A stretch of 64,000 nt of DNA, from contig NZ_CP082787.1 in the NCBI RefSeq assembly GCF_021462285.1, forward strand, positions 3,286,001 through 3,350,000, given 5' to 3'. The notes beneath the pieces were generated by a model. That model did not search any database, was not told where the DNA came from, and saw nothing but the letters and a program-made list of their open reading frames with translations. The position numbers and the translations under genes were made by a program. The DNA is from Serratia entomophila (GTDB lineage: Bacteria > Pseudomonadota > Gammaproteobacteria > Enterobacterales > Enterobacteriaceae). Below, in pieces: positions 17,267-25,924 of the stretch (position 1 is its first letter; each line of letters starts with the position of its first letter).

Positions 17267-18376
17267 TTATTTGAAGTCCACCACCATCTGTTGCTGAATC
17301 GTCAGACCGCGGGTTGACTGCACGCAGCTGTGGATATAGTCGGTGAAACGCGGCGGCTTCGGCATGCCCAGCTTGAGGATTTTCTCATTGCTGAAACGCA
17401 CGTTCAGCATGGCGAACGAGCCATACAGGCGCATCGCTTTCAGCATCAGGCGTTCGTTGCATGGCCCGAAGATATCTTTCAGCTGCCGGCGCATTTTCAC
17501 CAGCGCATCGTAGTTAACCTGCGCATAGGCATCGCCAACCGGCGGTTTTTCCAGCGCGATGGCCATGGCGCGATCGATATCGGCAAAGCTTACGCTGCTC
17601 CCTTCCCCGGCGGAGATATGGTAAACATCGTTTTCCAGCAGCTCGCTGTTCATCAGCATCACCAGCGCGTCGGCGCAGTAGTCCGCCGGGATCACGTCGA
17701 TGTTATCCTGCAGCGAACACATAAACTTGCGCAGCATCAGCGCCATGCCGAACACCCAGAAAATGCTGCTGGAGGGTTGGCAGCCCAGGCGGGTGTGGCC
17801 GACCACGATCGATGGCCGGGCGATGACCAGCGGCAGCTGCGGGCAGCGTTGGCGCATCAGCTGCTCAATGGTGGATTTGGAACGCGTGTATTCCACCAGG
17901 TGTTCGGCGCTTTCTTCAAACTCGCCGCTTTCCGCCACTAAAGAACCCGGCTCGGGGGCGCAGGACATCGCGGTGCCGACATGCAGAAAACGTTTTAACC
18001 CTTTTACCTGCGCCATTCTTTCAGCAAAGGCCAGAGTACCTTCCACGTTTACTTTCCAAATTAACGGGTTATTGCCAAATGAGGCGACTGCGGCGCAGTT
18101 AATAACGTGCGTTACTTTATTAATGCGTTCGTCAGACAAAAAATCCGCCGGCTCTGACAAATCACCCAACAATATATTTTCTATCGTTATTTTGGATAAT
18201 AAAGCTGCATCGATATTGAATTTTTCCATATTCGTCCGAATACGGGCCAACCCCTGCTGCTCATCTTCTGCACGCACCAGCAGCAGGCAGTTAATATCCT
18301 GATTTTCTTTCAGTAACTTTTCGAGAACCGCACCACCGAGAAAACCGGTAGCGCCAGTTAACAGCAGCGTTTTCAT
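17267..18376 (-). CDS. Extended SDR / thioester-reductase-like NAD(P)H reductase
   Basis: 369 residues. The start LLLTGATGFLGGAVLEKLL is the Rossmann dinucleotide loop (GxxGxxG). Later come the INCAA and VNVEGTLAFAERM segments and YTRSKSTIEQL, a Tyr-x3-Lys catalytic pair. The arrangement matches the NAD_binding_4 (fatty-acyl reductase/thioester-reductase) family, whose members reduce acyl thioesters or related carbonyls. The start at 18376 is the first Met of the fold; the longer frame has a non-conserved tail. It is convergent with the S24 repressor. Confidence 0.8.
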   Translation of the reverse strand: MKTLLLTGATGFLGGAVLEKLLKENQDINCLLLVRAEDEQQGLARIRTNMEKFNIDAALLSKITIENILLGDLSEPADFLSDERINKVTHVINCAAVASFGNNPLIWKVNVEGTLAFAERMAQVKGLKRFLHVGTAMSCAPEPGSLVAESGEFEESAEHLVEYTRSKSTIEQLMRQRCPQLPLVIARPSIVVGHTRLGCQPSSSIFWVFGMALMLRKFMCSLQDNIDVIPADYCADALVMLMNSELLENDVYHISAGEGSSVSFADIDRAMAIALEKPPVGDAYAQVNYDALVKMRRQLKDIFGPCNERLMLKAMRLYGSFAMLNVRFSNEKILKLGMPKPPRFTDYIHSCVQSTRGLTIQQQMVVDFK

Positions 18377-18467
18377 AATAATCACCCACATTGGCATTGA
18401 ATGAAGCTGATTGTATGCGCGGATAATTAAACAAATATTAAATAAAACCATTTAGCCCAAAGTTATC

Positions 18468-18492
18468 TTTTCTTAATATTATCTTAAGAAAA
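18468..18492. promoter_or_regulatory. 9-bp inverted repeat upstream of the SDR gene
   Basis: TTTTCTTAA (18468-18476) and TTAAGAAAA (18484-18492) with a 7-base spacer, about 90 bases before the SDR start in a very AT-rich stretch. It looks like a regulator-binding palindrome; the protein is unknown. Confidence 0.45.
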
Positions 18493-18634
18493 CTCGCGGA
18501 ACGCAAAATACAAACTTGGTAACAAATGTGTCTTAAAGCGCCGGGGCTTAATCGGCGCCGTTTAAATAGTATTGATGTTGCCTCTGATTTAATTTAGCTG
18601 TCATCATTACTTTTCTCTTTTCTGCGAGGATCAC

Positions 18635-18850
18635 ATGACCTATAACCAAAAAGTCTGGTTGGGCATATTGCTGCTGTGCGGCCTCTTTTGGCTGACGGTC
18701 ATCACCAGCCTCTTCTCGTTAGGCGGGGATCTTGGGCGCTCCGATTTAGGCTACCAGGACAGCGATCTTGCCGCCCTGCACGGCCAACGCCATCACGGCG
18801 GCCACATGCTGCACAGCGTTCAGACGCTGGGGCCCCGATCCCCCCTGTAA
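18635..18850 (+). CDS. Small single-membrane-segment protein, unknown function
   Basis: 71 residues. After a short charged start comes one hydrophobic segment (VWLGILLLCGLFWLTVITSL), then a polar, histidine-rich tail (HGQRHHGGHMLH). The ATG follows GCGAGGATC. I do not recognise a family. The gene is well placed between the SDR gene and sbcB and reads co-directionally with sbcB. Confidence 0.5.
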   Translation: MTYNQKVWLGILLLCGLFWLTVITSLFSLGGDLGRSDLGYQDSDLAALHGQRHHGGHMLHSVQTLGPRSPL

Positions 18851-18911
18851 TGGGTAGGGACAAGCGCCGCTAACGATCCTATGATGCCCCGATATTTACA
18901 GGGAGATAAAT

Positions 18912-19100
18912 ATGGTTCGAAAGCTGGACAGCTTGCCCCAGGCAGTACGCGAGAAAATCGAAACCGACTTGCTGGCCATCAGCGTCATCTATAACGAACG
19001 CTACGGCATCGTCACGACCGAGACCAATGTGGAACAACAGGTTCCCGAACACCTGCGCTCTTACTTTTTTCAGCGCCTGAACTACTATCGCGGTGCGTAA
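18912..19100 (+). CDS. Small hypothetical protein upstream of sbcB
   Basis: 62 residues, charged, with no signal or membrane segment. The ATG has GGGAGATAA upstream. It ends with HLRSYFFQRLNYYRGA, a pattern typical of small cytosolic enterobacterial proteins. The function is unknown; it sits 90 bases before sbcB. Confidence 0.6.
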   Translation: MVRKLDSLPQAVREKIETDLLAISVIYNERYGIVTTETNVEQQVPEHLRSYFFQRLNYYRGA

Positions 19101-19190
19101 TAACGCGCATTTCGCTAACCACCGCTTGGCATCGCGCCTCTCGCCGTTACAATAGAGGCCATATTTCCCCGCCACTGAAGAGATGCGATT

Positions 19191-20618
19191 TTGAGCAGCA
19201 AGGCACCGGCCACATTTTACATTCACGACTACGAGACCTTCGGCAAAAGCCCCTCGCTGGATCGCCCGGCGCAGTTTGCCGGCGTGCGCACCGATATGGA
19301 TTTCAACATCATCGAAGAACCGCTGGTGATCTACTGCTCCCCGGCAGACGATTACCTGCCGGAACCCGAGGCGGTGATGATCACCGGCATCACGCCGCAG
19401 CTGGCGCGGGCCAAAGGCGTGAACGAAGCGGAGTTCGCGCGCCAAATCCATCAGGCCTTCAGCGCGCCGGGCACCTGCATTCTGGGCTACAACAATATCC
19501 GCTTCGATGACGAAGTCAGCCGTAATATTTTCTACCGCAGTTTCTACGATCCCTACGCCTACAGCTGGCAGAACGGCAACTCGCGCTGGGATCTGCTGGA
19601 CGTCATGCGCGCCTGCTACGCACTGCGCCCGGACGGCATCGTCTGGCCGGAGAACGAAGAAGGCTTCCCCAGCTTCCGCCTGGAACACCTGACCCGCGCC
19701 AACGGCGTCGAGCATACCCAGGCGCATGACGCCATGTCGGACGTTTACGCCACTATCGCCATGGCCAAGCTGGTCAAGCAGGCGCAGCCGCGGCTGTTTG
19801 ATTTTCTGCTGCAGCACCGCAACAAGCACAAGCTGAATGCGCTGATCGACATCGCCGAAATGACCCCGCTGGTGCATGTTTCCGGCATGTTCGGCGCGGC
19901 GCGCGGCAATACCAGCTGGGTTTCGCCGCTGGCCTGGCACCCGGACAACAAAAACGCGGTCATCATGTGCGATCTGGCCGGCGACATGACGCCGCTGCTG
20001 CAGTTGAGCGCAGAACAGCTGCGCGAGCGGCTGTATACCCGCCGCGATGAGTTGGCCGCCGGCCAGGCGCCGGTGCCGATCAAGCTGGTGCACATTAACA
20101 AGTGCCCGGTGCTGGCGCCGGCGAAAACCCTGCTGCCGGAAAATGCCGAGCGGCTGGGCATCGATCGCCAGGCCTGCCTGCAAAACCTGCAGCTGCTGCG
20201 CCAGCATCCGGAAGTGCGGGAAAAGGTGGTGGCGCTGTTTGCCGAAGCCGAGCCGTTTAAAGGTTCCGATGACGTTGACGCCCGGCTGTACGCCGGGTTC
20301 TTCAGCGATGCCGACAAGGCGGCGATGAAAATCATCCAGCAGACCAAGCCGCAGAACCTGCCGGCGCTGGATCTGGCGTTCAACGACGATCGCATGAAAG
20401 AGCTGCTGTTCCGATTCCGTGCGCGCAACTACCCTAATACGCTGGACGACGCCGAGCAGCGCCGCTGGCTGCAGCACCGCCAGGAAGCGCTGAGCGCTGA
20501 GCGGGTGCAAAATTACCTGCTGCAGTTAGAAGCCTTGTATAACCTGCACGAAGACGACAAAGAGAAGACCGCGCTGCTGAAAGCGCTGTTTGAATACGGC
20601 CGCGAGCTGGCGGGTTAG
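19191..20618 (+). CDS. sbcB: Exodeoxyribonuclease I
   Basis: 475 residues, exactly the E. coli ExoI length and colinear with it. It degrades single-stranded DNA 3' to 5' in recombination and mismatch repair. The DEDD exonuclease motifs are in HDYETFG (Exo I), NNIRFDDEV (Exo II) and HDAMSDVYAT (Exo III); the C-terminal SH3-like and helical domains follow. The frame begins with TTG at 19191; GAAGAGA lies upstream. It is followed by a bidirectional terminator and convergent plaP, the E. coli order. Confidence 0.96.
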   Translation: MSSKAPATFYIHDYETFGKSPSLDRPAQFAGVRTDMDFNIIEEPLVIYCSPADDYLPEPEAVMITGITPQLARAKGVNEAEFARQIHQAFSAPGTCILGYNNIRFDDEVSRNIFYRSFYDPYAYSWQNGNSRWDLLDVMRACYALRPDGIVWPENEEGFPSFRLEHLTRANGVEHTQAHDAMSDVYATIAMAKLVKQAQPRLFDFLLQHRNKHKLNALIDIAEMTPLVHVSGMFGAARGNTSWVSPLAWHPDNKNAVIMCDLAGDMTPLLQLSAEQLRERLYTRRDELAAGQAPVPIKLVHINKCPVLAPAKTLLPENAERLGIDRQACLQNLQLLRQHPEVREKVVALFAEAEPFKGSDDVDARLYAGFFSDADKAAMKIIQQTKPQNLPALDLAFNDDRMKELLFRFRARNYPNTLDDAEQRRWLQHRQEALSAERVQNYLLQLEALYNLHEDDKEKTALLKALFEYGRELAG

Positions 20619-20624
20619 CACATA

Positions 20625-20650
20625 AAAAAGGCCGCATAAGCGGCCTTTTT
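20625..20650. terminator. Bidirectional terminator between sbcB and plaP
   Basis: AAAAAGGCCGC, ATAA loop, GCGGCCTTTTT: a GC stem flanked by an A-run and a T-run, so it can stop transcription from both sides. Confidence 0.9.
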
Positions 20651-20676
20651 CTTTATCGCGTAAAGGGTTCTTCGCG

Positions 20677-22044
20677 TTATGCCGCGTCTTCACTCGCCTG
20701 CGGCACCGGCAAGCGGAAGCTGCGGGTCACCACCGCCAGGTAGATCAGGCCAATCGCCGCCCACACCAGGCCCAGCGTCATCGAGCTGGCTTCCAGGTTG
20801 ATCCACAGTGCGCCTACGGTCAGCGCGCCCATCACCGGCAGGATCAGGTAGTTGAAGGTATCCTTCAGCGTGCGGTTCAGCTTGTCGCGGATATAGAACT
20901 GCGAAATCACCGACAGGTTGACGAAGGTAAAGGCCACCAGCGCGCCGAAGTTGATCAGGGCGGTTGCGGTTACCAGGTCAAACGACACCGCCGACAGCGC
21001 GATAGCGCCTACCAGCAACACGTTCAACGCCGGGGTGCGCCATTTCGGATGCACATAGCCGAAGAAACGGGTTGGGAATACGCCGTCGCGGCCCATCACG
21101 TACATCAGGCGCGAAACGCCGGCGTGCGCCGCCATGCCGGAAGCCAATACGGTCACGCAGGAGAACACCAGGATCACCGACTGGAAGAACTTGCCCGCCA
21201 CGTACAGCATGATTTCAGGCTGCGACGCATCAGGATCCTTGAAGCGCGAGATGTCCGGGAAGTACAGCTGCACAAAGTAAGACACCACGATGAAGATCAC
21301 GCCGCCGATCAATGCCGTCAGGAAGATGGCTTTCGGGATGACCTTCTCCGCGTCTTTGGTTTCTTCAGACAACGAGCTGATGCCGTCGAAACCGAGGAAC
21401 GAGAAGCACAGGATGGTCGCACCGGTAATCATCGGCACCACGTGGGCGTTTTCAGACCAGAACGGACGGCTGCTGACCAGCGTGCCGGCGCCTTCGCCGT
21501 GATAAACGCCGTTAATCACCAGGCCGAGGAACACGATCATGATAGCCACCTGCACCACCACGATGATCGAGTTCAGGTTCGCCACCAGCTTGATGCCGCG
21601 CAGGTTGAAGAGGGTCATCAAACCGACCAGCACGGCCACGAAGATCCACGACGGCACCCCTGGGAAGATGGCTTCCAGGTAAATTTTGGCCAACAGGATG
21701 TTGATCATCGGCATGAACAGGTAGTCCAGCAGCGATGACCAGCCCACCATAAAGCCGACGTGCGGGCTGATGGCTTTCTGGGCGTAGGTGTAGGCGGAAC
21801 CGGCTGAAGGGAATTTCTTCACCAGTTTGCCGTAGCTCAGGGCGGTAAACAGGATCGCCAGCAGAGCGAAGGCGTACGCGGTCGCGACGTGACCGTCGGT
21901 CAGGCCGGATACGATGCCGAAGGTATCGAAGATGGTCATTGGCTGCAGGTAAGCCAGGCCCATCATCACTACCGGAACCAAAGTCAGAGTTTTACGCAGT
22001 TGGGTGCGTTGAGCCGGAGCGGCGCTGATGATGTTATCGGACAT
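20677..22044 (-). CDS. plaP: Putrescine importer PlaP
   Basis: 455 residues, 12 membrane segments, APC superfamily. Long stretches agree with E. coli PlaP (YeeF): [60 protein letters not shown]. It is a proton-driven putrescine importer in the inner membrane. It is closer to PlaP than to PuuP. It lies next to sbcB as in E. coli, and upstream puuA-puuR-puuB is the matching catabolic unit, so uptake and glutamylation of putrescine are clustered. Confidence 0.92.
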   Translation of the reverse strand: MSDNIISAAPAQRTQLRKTLTLVPVVMMGLAYLQPMTIFDTFGIVSGLTDGHVATAYAFALLAILFTALSYGKLVKKFPSAGSAYTYAQKAISPHVGFMVGWSSLLDYLFMPMINILLAKIYLEAIFPGVPSWIFVAVLVGLMTLFNLRGIKLVANLNSIIVVVQVAIMIVFLGLVINGVYHGEGAGTLVSSRPFWSENAHVVPMITGATILCFSFLGFDGISSLSEETKDAEKVIPKAIFLTALIGGVIFIVVSYFVQLYFPDISRFKDPDASQPEIMLYVAGKFFQSVILVFSCVTVLASGMAAHAGVSRLMYVMGRDGVFPTRFFGYVHPKWRTPALNVLLVGAIALSAVSFDLVTATALINFGALVAFTFVNLSVISQFYIRDKLNRTLKDTFNYLILPVMGALTVGALWINLEASSMTLGLVWAAIGLIYLAVVTRSFRLPVPQASEDAA

Positions 22045-22578
22045 TGTTCAGCCCCCCCTTACCTTCTGCCTTGCGGATGGTGGACACGCCAAGACTTAAG
22101 GTTGCGGGGAAACTTCGCAACGAGCGACTTAATTCTAAAAGAAGGGGATTGGAAGCTGGATAACGGGTCAAGGAAGCCTCGACTGCTCCATAATCGCTGC
22201 GGCCGCAGCGGAAACCGGCGGGCACCGGTGCTAAAGTGAAAAATTGCCCCATCTTTCTTATCCTCATGAGTCACGACCATAAAGTTTTGTTTGATCGTGC
22301 ACGAAACTATTTATCTATCCGGATCGGTGTCCGGCCTCGCTTGGTGTATGAAACGCTCAGTTTGTAAAACGCAAATGCAAAAAAAATAACCGACGCTTTA
22401 AAACGTCGGCTATCTGCATTGGGGGTATTTTGCACCAGAATGCCTCCGGATGACAAGATCCAGAAACCTTCTTACACAAATTTCTTTCGGCGATCGTACG
22501 GAAAACGCGCCCACCAGGCGAATTAATCCGCTACTAACCCGCTCGCCGCCAGAACAATGTCACTTACTTTACGCCCAT
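22045..22578. other. Leader region of plaP and 3' region of puuA
   Basis: 534 bases without a gene. The plaP-proximal part (22060-22300) is GC-rich and structured but its short frames have no recognisable product. A terminator for puuA lies at 22378-22409. No clear operator was recognised. Confidence 0.5.
22378..22409 (-). terminator. Terminator downstream of puuA
   Basis: On the minus strand CCGACG, an 8-base loop and CGTCGG are followed by a run of T interrupted once by A. It lies about 170 bases after the puuA stop codon. Confidence 0.7.
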
Positions 22579-23997
22579 TCAGGCGTTTTTCAACATCCAG
22601 TCGATTTCGGTTTCCGTCACCAGCCGCTCGAACTGCATCAGCTCATCCATCTTGCAGGCGTGGTAAACCTGGGCGAAACGCTCGCCGAGATACTGCGTCA
22701 GCTCGCGCTGGTGTTCAAACTCATACAGCGCGTCGCTCTGGCGGATCGGGAACGGCAATCCTTCCTGTTCCAACCCGTTGCCGGTGACCGGCTCAGGCAA
22801 CGGCAGCTCATTGTCCAGCCCGTACAGGATCCCCGCCAGAATGGCGGCCACCACCAGATAGGGGTTGGCGTCGGCGCCGGCGACACGGTATTCCACCCGG
22901 TGGTTTTCCGGCTCGCCGATCGGAATGCGCAGCGCCACGGTGCGGTTGTTATGCCCCCAGGAAGCCTGCGTCGGCACATACATGCCCGGTTGGAAACGGC
23001 GGAAAGCGTTAACGTTCGGCGCCAACAGCGCCATCGAAGCCGGCATCAGGGTGATCATTCCGGCCAGCGCGCGGTGCAGCAGCGCTGAATCCTCCCCTTC
23101 GGCATCGACGAACCGGTTTTTCCCCTCGCCGTCCAGCATGCTGACATGCACATGCATGCCGCTGCCGGCGTATTCTTCGTAGGGTTTGGCCATAAAGGTG
23201 GCGTGCAGGTGATGGTTTTCCGCCACCAGGCGCACCAGCCGCTTCAGCGCCAGCGCGTGGTCGCAGGCCTGCAGCACGTTGTCGGTATGCTTGAGATTGA
23301 CCTCAAACTGCCCCGGCGACGCCTCGGCCACCGCGCCGTCGGCCGGCAGCCCCTGCATCTGCGCCAGGCTGTCAATGTCGTTCAATACCTCGGCGAAGTG
23401 GTTCAGGTTATCCAGCGAATAGACCTGGCTCTGCATATTGCGCTCCTGGGTGCCGGGCGCACAGGGCGGCTGCAGATAACCCTCAGAGTCTCGCTGTCGA
23501 TCGATGAGATAGAACTCCAACTCTACCGCTACCACCGGGAACAAGCCGCGCTGGCGCAACGCCTGCCAAACTCGATTCAGCACATTGCGGGGTTCAACGT
23601 CAAAGGGAGTACCATCTTCATCCAGCATGGTCAGCAACACCTGACCGATATTGTCCGGATCCGCCGCCGAGGGCGTCAGCGAGCCGGGCACCGGCATGCA
23701 CACGCGATCCGGTTCGCCCAGCTCCTGGCCCAGGCCGGCCTCTTCCACCACGTTGCCGAGAATATCCATAGCGAATACCGAGGCGGGGAAGTAACAGCCT
23801 TTTTCCAGTTTTTTCAGCCCTGAGACGGGAATGCGTTTGCCGCGGAAGGAACCATTCAGATCGGTGAGAAGGATATCGATATACTGCGTGGCGGGATGGC
23901 GTTCCAAATAGTGAGCAACCTCACGTTGGAACGCGCTACTTCGCCTCTCTTCATTATGCTGTGCGAAATTTTCAACTGCTGCGATATTGGTTTGCAT
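22579..23997 (-). CDS. puuA: Gamma-glutamylputrescine synthetase
   Basis: 472 residues, the E. coli PuuA length. It belongs to the glutamine synthetase fold and joins glutamate to putrescine with ATP, the first step of the Puu pathway. Colinear blocks include DVLL/DILLTDLNGSFRGKRIPVSG, VVAVELEFYLIDRQRD, AEASPGQFEVNLKHTDN and HATFMAKPYEEYAGSGMHVH, holding the metal- and glutamate-binding residues. It is divergent from puuR, across 394 bases. Confidence 0.96.
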   Translation of the reverse strand: MQTNIAAVENFAQHNEERRSSAFQREVAHYLERHPATQYIDILLTDLNGSFRGKRIPVSGLKKLEKGCYFPASVFAMDILGNVVEEAGLGQELGEPDRVCMPVPGSLTPSAADPDNIGQVLLTMLDEDGTPFDVEPRNVLNRVWQALRQRGLFPVVAVELEFYLIDRQRDSEGYLQPPCAPGTQERNMQSQVYSLDNLNHFAEVLNDIDSLAQMQGLPADGAVAEASPGQFEVNLKHTDNVLQACDHALALKRLVRLVAENHHLHATFMAKPYEEYAGSGMHVHVSMLDGEGKNRFVDAEGEDSALLHRALAGMITLMPASMALLAPNVNAFRRFQPGMYVPTQASWGHNNRTVALRIPIGEPENHRVEYRVAGADANPYLVVAAILAGILYGLDNELPLPEPVTGNGLEQEGLPFPIRQSDALYEFEHQRELTQYLGERFAQVYHACKMDELMQFERLVTETEIDWMLKNA

Positions 23998-24391
23998 ACA
24001 TCACCCGCCATTATGCTTTGAGAGCGCCTGCGCGCCCGCTTGCCGATCGGTTCAACACATGGTCTGATTTCTCTGTAGACTGCGCCGACGCTGGCGCTCA
24101 AAATAACATCCATAATATGAAACATAGCCTTAACAGAATTGGTTTGCAAATGTTACAATCCTGTTTGATTATTCGCCACCGGCTGCTAAATTGATAAAAT
24201 ATTGACCGAAAAGGCCTTGGTGCCGTTTTCGCGTGCAGAATTTCGTCCGCCGTACCGAGGGTGAACATGGGCAATATATTTTCCAAACCCAACCCAACTA
24301 CCGATATCATGCTGCATCGATATCACTCAGGCAGGCGCCCGATACCGATTTTCATTTCTGCCTGCCGTTCCTACCAGAAGGAAGTACCGCT
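23998..24391. promoter_or_regulatory. Divergent puuA-puuR promoter region
   Basis: 394 bases between divergent genes. AT-rich blocks at 24111-24124 (CATAATATGAAACA) and 24196-24207 (AAAATATTGACC) resemble the known E. coli PuuR site type AAAATATAATGAACA only in part. They are candidates for PuuR binding; no other element stands out. Confidence 0.35.
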
Positions 24392-24949
24392 ATGAGCGAA
24401 GTCAGCTTGGCGCCGGGTAAGCGCCTGTCACAGATCCGTCTGCAATTGGGTTTGTCGCAGCGCCGGGTCGCCGAACTGTCCGGGTTAACCCACAGCGCAA
24501 TCAGCACCATCGAACAGGACAAAGTCAGCCCGGCCATCAGCACGCTGCAAAAGCTGCTGAAGGTGTATGGGCTGTCGCTGTCGGAATTCTTTGCCGAACC
24601 GGAAGCCGCCGATGAACCGAAGGTGGTGATAAACGCCGAAGATCTGATCGAGATCGGCAGCCAGGGCGTTTCGATGAAGCTGGTGCACAACGGCAACCCG
24701 GCGCGCAACCTGGCGATGATGCTGGAAACCTACCAGCCCGGCACCACCACCGGCGAGAAGATCAAGCACCAGGGCGAAGAGATCGGCACCCTGCTGGAGG
24801 GCGAAATCGTGCTGACCATCAACGGCCAGAGCTACTGCCTGTCCGCCGGCCAGAGTTACGCCATCAACACCGGCATTCCGCACAGCTTCAGCAATACCTC
24901 GGCGCGCGTCTGCCGCATCGTCAGCGCGCATACCCCCACCACCTTCTGA
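24392..24949 (+). CDS. puuR: Putrescine utilisation repressor PuuR
   Basis: 185 residues, same as E. coli PuuR. An XRE helix-turn-helix (residues 8-62: GKRLSQIRLQLGLSQRRVAE, SGLTHSAISTIEQDKVSPAI) is followed by a cupin domain (residues 105-180, HQGEEIGTLLEGEIVLTING). It represses the puu genes in the absence of putrescine. The ATG at 24392 follows AGAAGGA; the upstream extension of the frame is not conserved. puuB begins 20 bases later. Confidence 0.95.
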   Translation: MSEVSLAPGKRLSQIRLQLGLSQRRVAELSGLTHSAISTIEQDKVSPAISTLQKLLKVYGLSLSEFFAEPEAADEPKVVINAEDLIEIGSQGVSMKLVHNGNPARNLAMMLETYQPGTTTGEKIKHQGEEIGTLLEGEIVLTINGQSYCLSAGQSYAINTGIPHSFSNTSARVCRIVSAHTPTTF

Positions 24950-24969
24950 CCCAGCCGGGCGGAGGACGC

Positions 24970-25794
24970 ATGACGGAACACGTTGCCAGCTACTACGCCG
25001 CTACCGCCAATCCGCATGCGCCCTACCCGGCGCTGAGCGAAGACATTCATTGCGACGTCTGCATCGTCGGCGGCGGCTTTAGCGGCCTGTCGTCGGCGTT
25101 GCACCTGGCGGAGGCCGGTTACGACGTCGTGTTGCTGGAGGCGGCGCGCATCGGCTGGGGCGCCAGCGGGCGCAACGGCGGCCAGGTGGTGAACTCCTAC
25201 AGTCGCGACGTCGACGTGATCGAAGCGCGCTACGGCGCCGCCACCGCCGCCATGCTCGGCGGCATGATGTTCGAAGGCGCGCAAATTATCCGCCAGCGCA
25301 TCGATCGCTACGCCATCGCCTGTGATTACCGCCCCGGCGGCCTCTTCGCCGCGCTCAACGCCAAACAGTGCCGCCATCTGGAACGCCAGCAGGCCAACTG
25401 GCGGCGCTACGGCAACGATCGCCTTGAGCTGCTCGACCGGCCAGGCATCCGGCGCGAAATCGCCAGCGAGCGTTACATCGGCGGGCTGTTGGATCACCAT
25501 GGCGGCCACCTGCACCCGCTCAACCTGGCGCTGGGCGAAGCCGAGGCGATACGCGGCCACGGCGGACGGCTGGAAAACAACGTCTATTACCTGCAGGGCG
25601 ACAGCGGCCACGGCGTTACCTTTACCCATCTGGCCGGCCGGCTGATCGCCGAACTGCTGCGCGGCGACGCCGAACGCTTCGATGCCTTCGCCAGGTTGCC
25701 GCACCTGCCGTTCTTCGGCGGCCGCCAACTGCGCGTGCCCTTCACCGCGCTCGGCGCCGCCTATTACGCGCTGCGCGACCGTTTGGGGCTGTAA
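24970..25794 (+). pseudogene. puuB: puuB with in-frame internal deletion (gamma-glutamylputrescine oxidoreductase)
   Basis: 274 residues versus 426 in E. coli PuuB. Residues 1-200 match the N-terminal half, including the FAD-binding CIVGGGFSGLSSALHLAEAG, and residues 201-274 match the C-terminal end (NVYYLQGDSGHGVTFTHLAG ... FTALGAAYYALRDRLG). The join is at GGRLENN (codons 198-204, about 25561-25581); some 152 residues covering the rest of the substrate-binding domain and part of the FAD domain are gone. The reading frame is intact, so a shortened protein may be made, but oxidase activity is very unlikely. The other puu enzymes (puuC, puuD, puuE) are not in the window. It could be a fixed deletion or a strain-specific one. 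Confidence 0.85.
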
Positions 25795-25890
25795 TCCACC
25801 CTCGCTTTGGGCCAACAACGCTTTTTCATCTTGCTTATGCCATTTAGTGGCTTGCTAAAGCCGCAATCTGTGTTACAAAAGATCACCTTT

Positions 25891-25914
25891 AGCCATCTAA
25901 ACACCTAAACGGCT
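25891..25914. promoter_or_regulatory. Three tandem 8-bp repeats before the orphan ABC genes (MetJ-box-like)
   Basis: AGCCATCT, AAACACCT and AAACGGCT lie end to end, 10 bases before the ATPase start. They match the met-box AGACGTCT at 6, 5 and 6 of 8 positions, and MetJ binds such tandem 8-mers. The match is modest and could be chance or another regulator with an 8-bp period. Confidence 0.25.
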
Positions 25915-25924
25915 TAATTACGCT

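Noticed and set aside
18879..20510. Antisense frame of 543 codons opposite sbcB
   Set aside because: Shadow of sbcB with no recognisable protein features.
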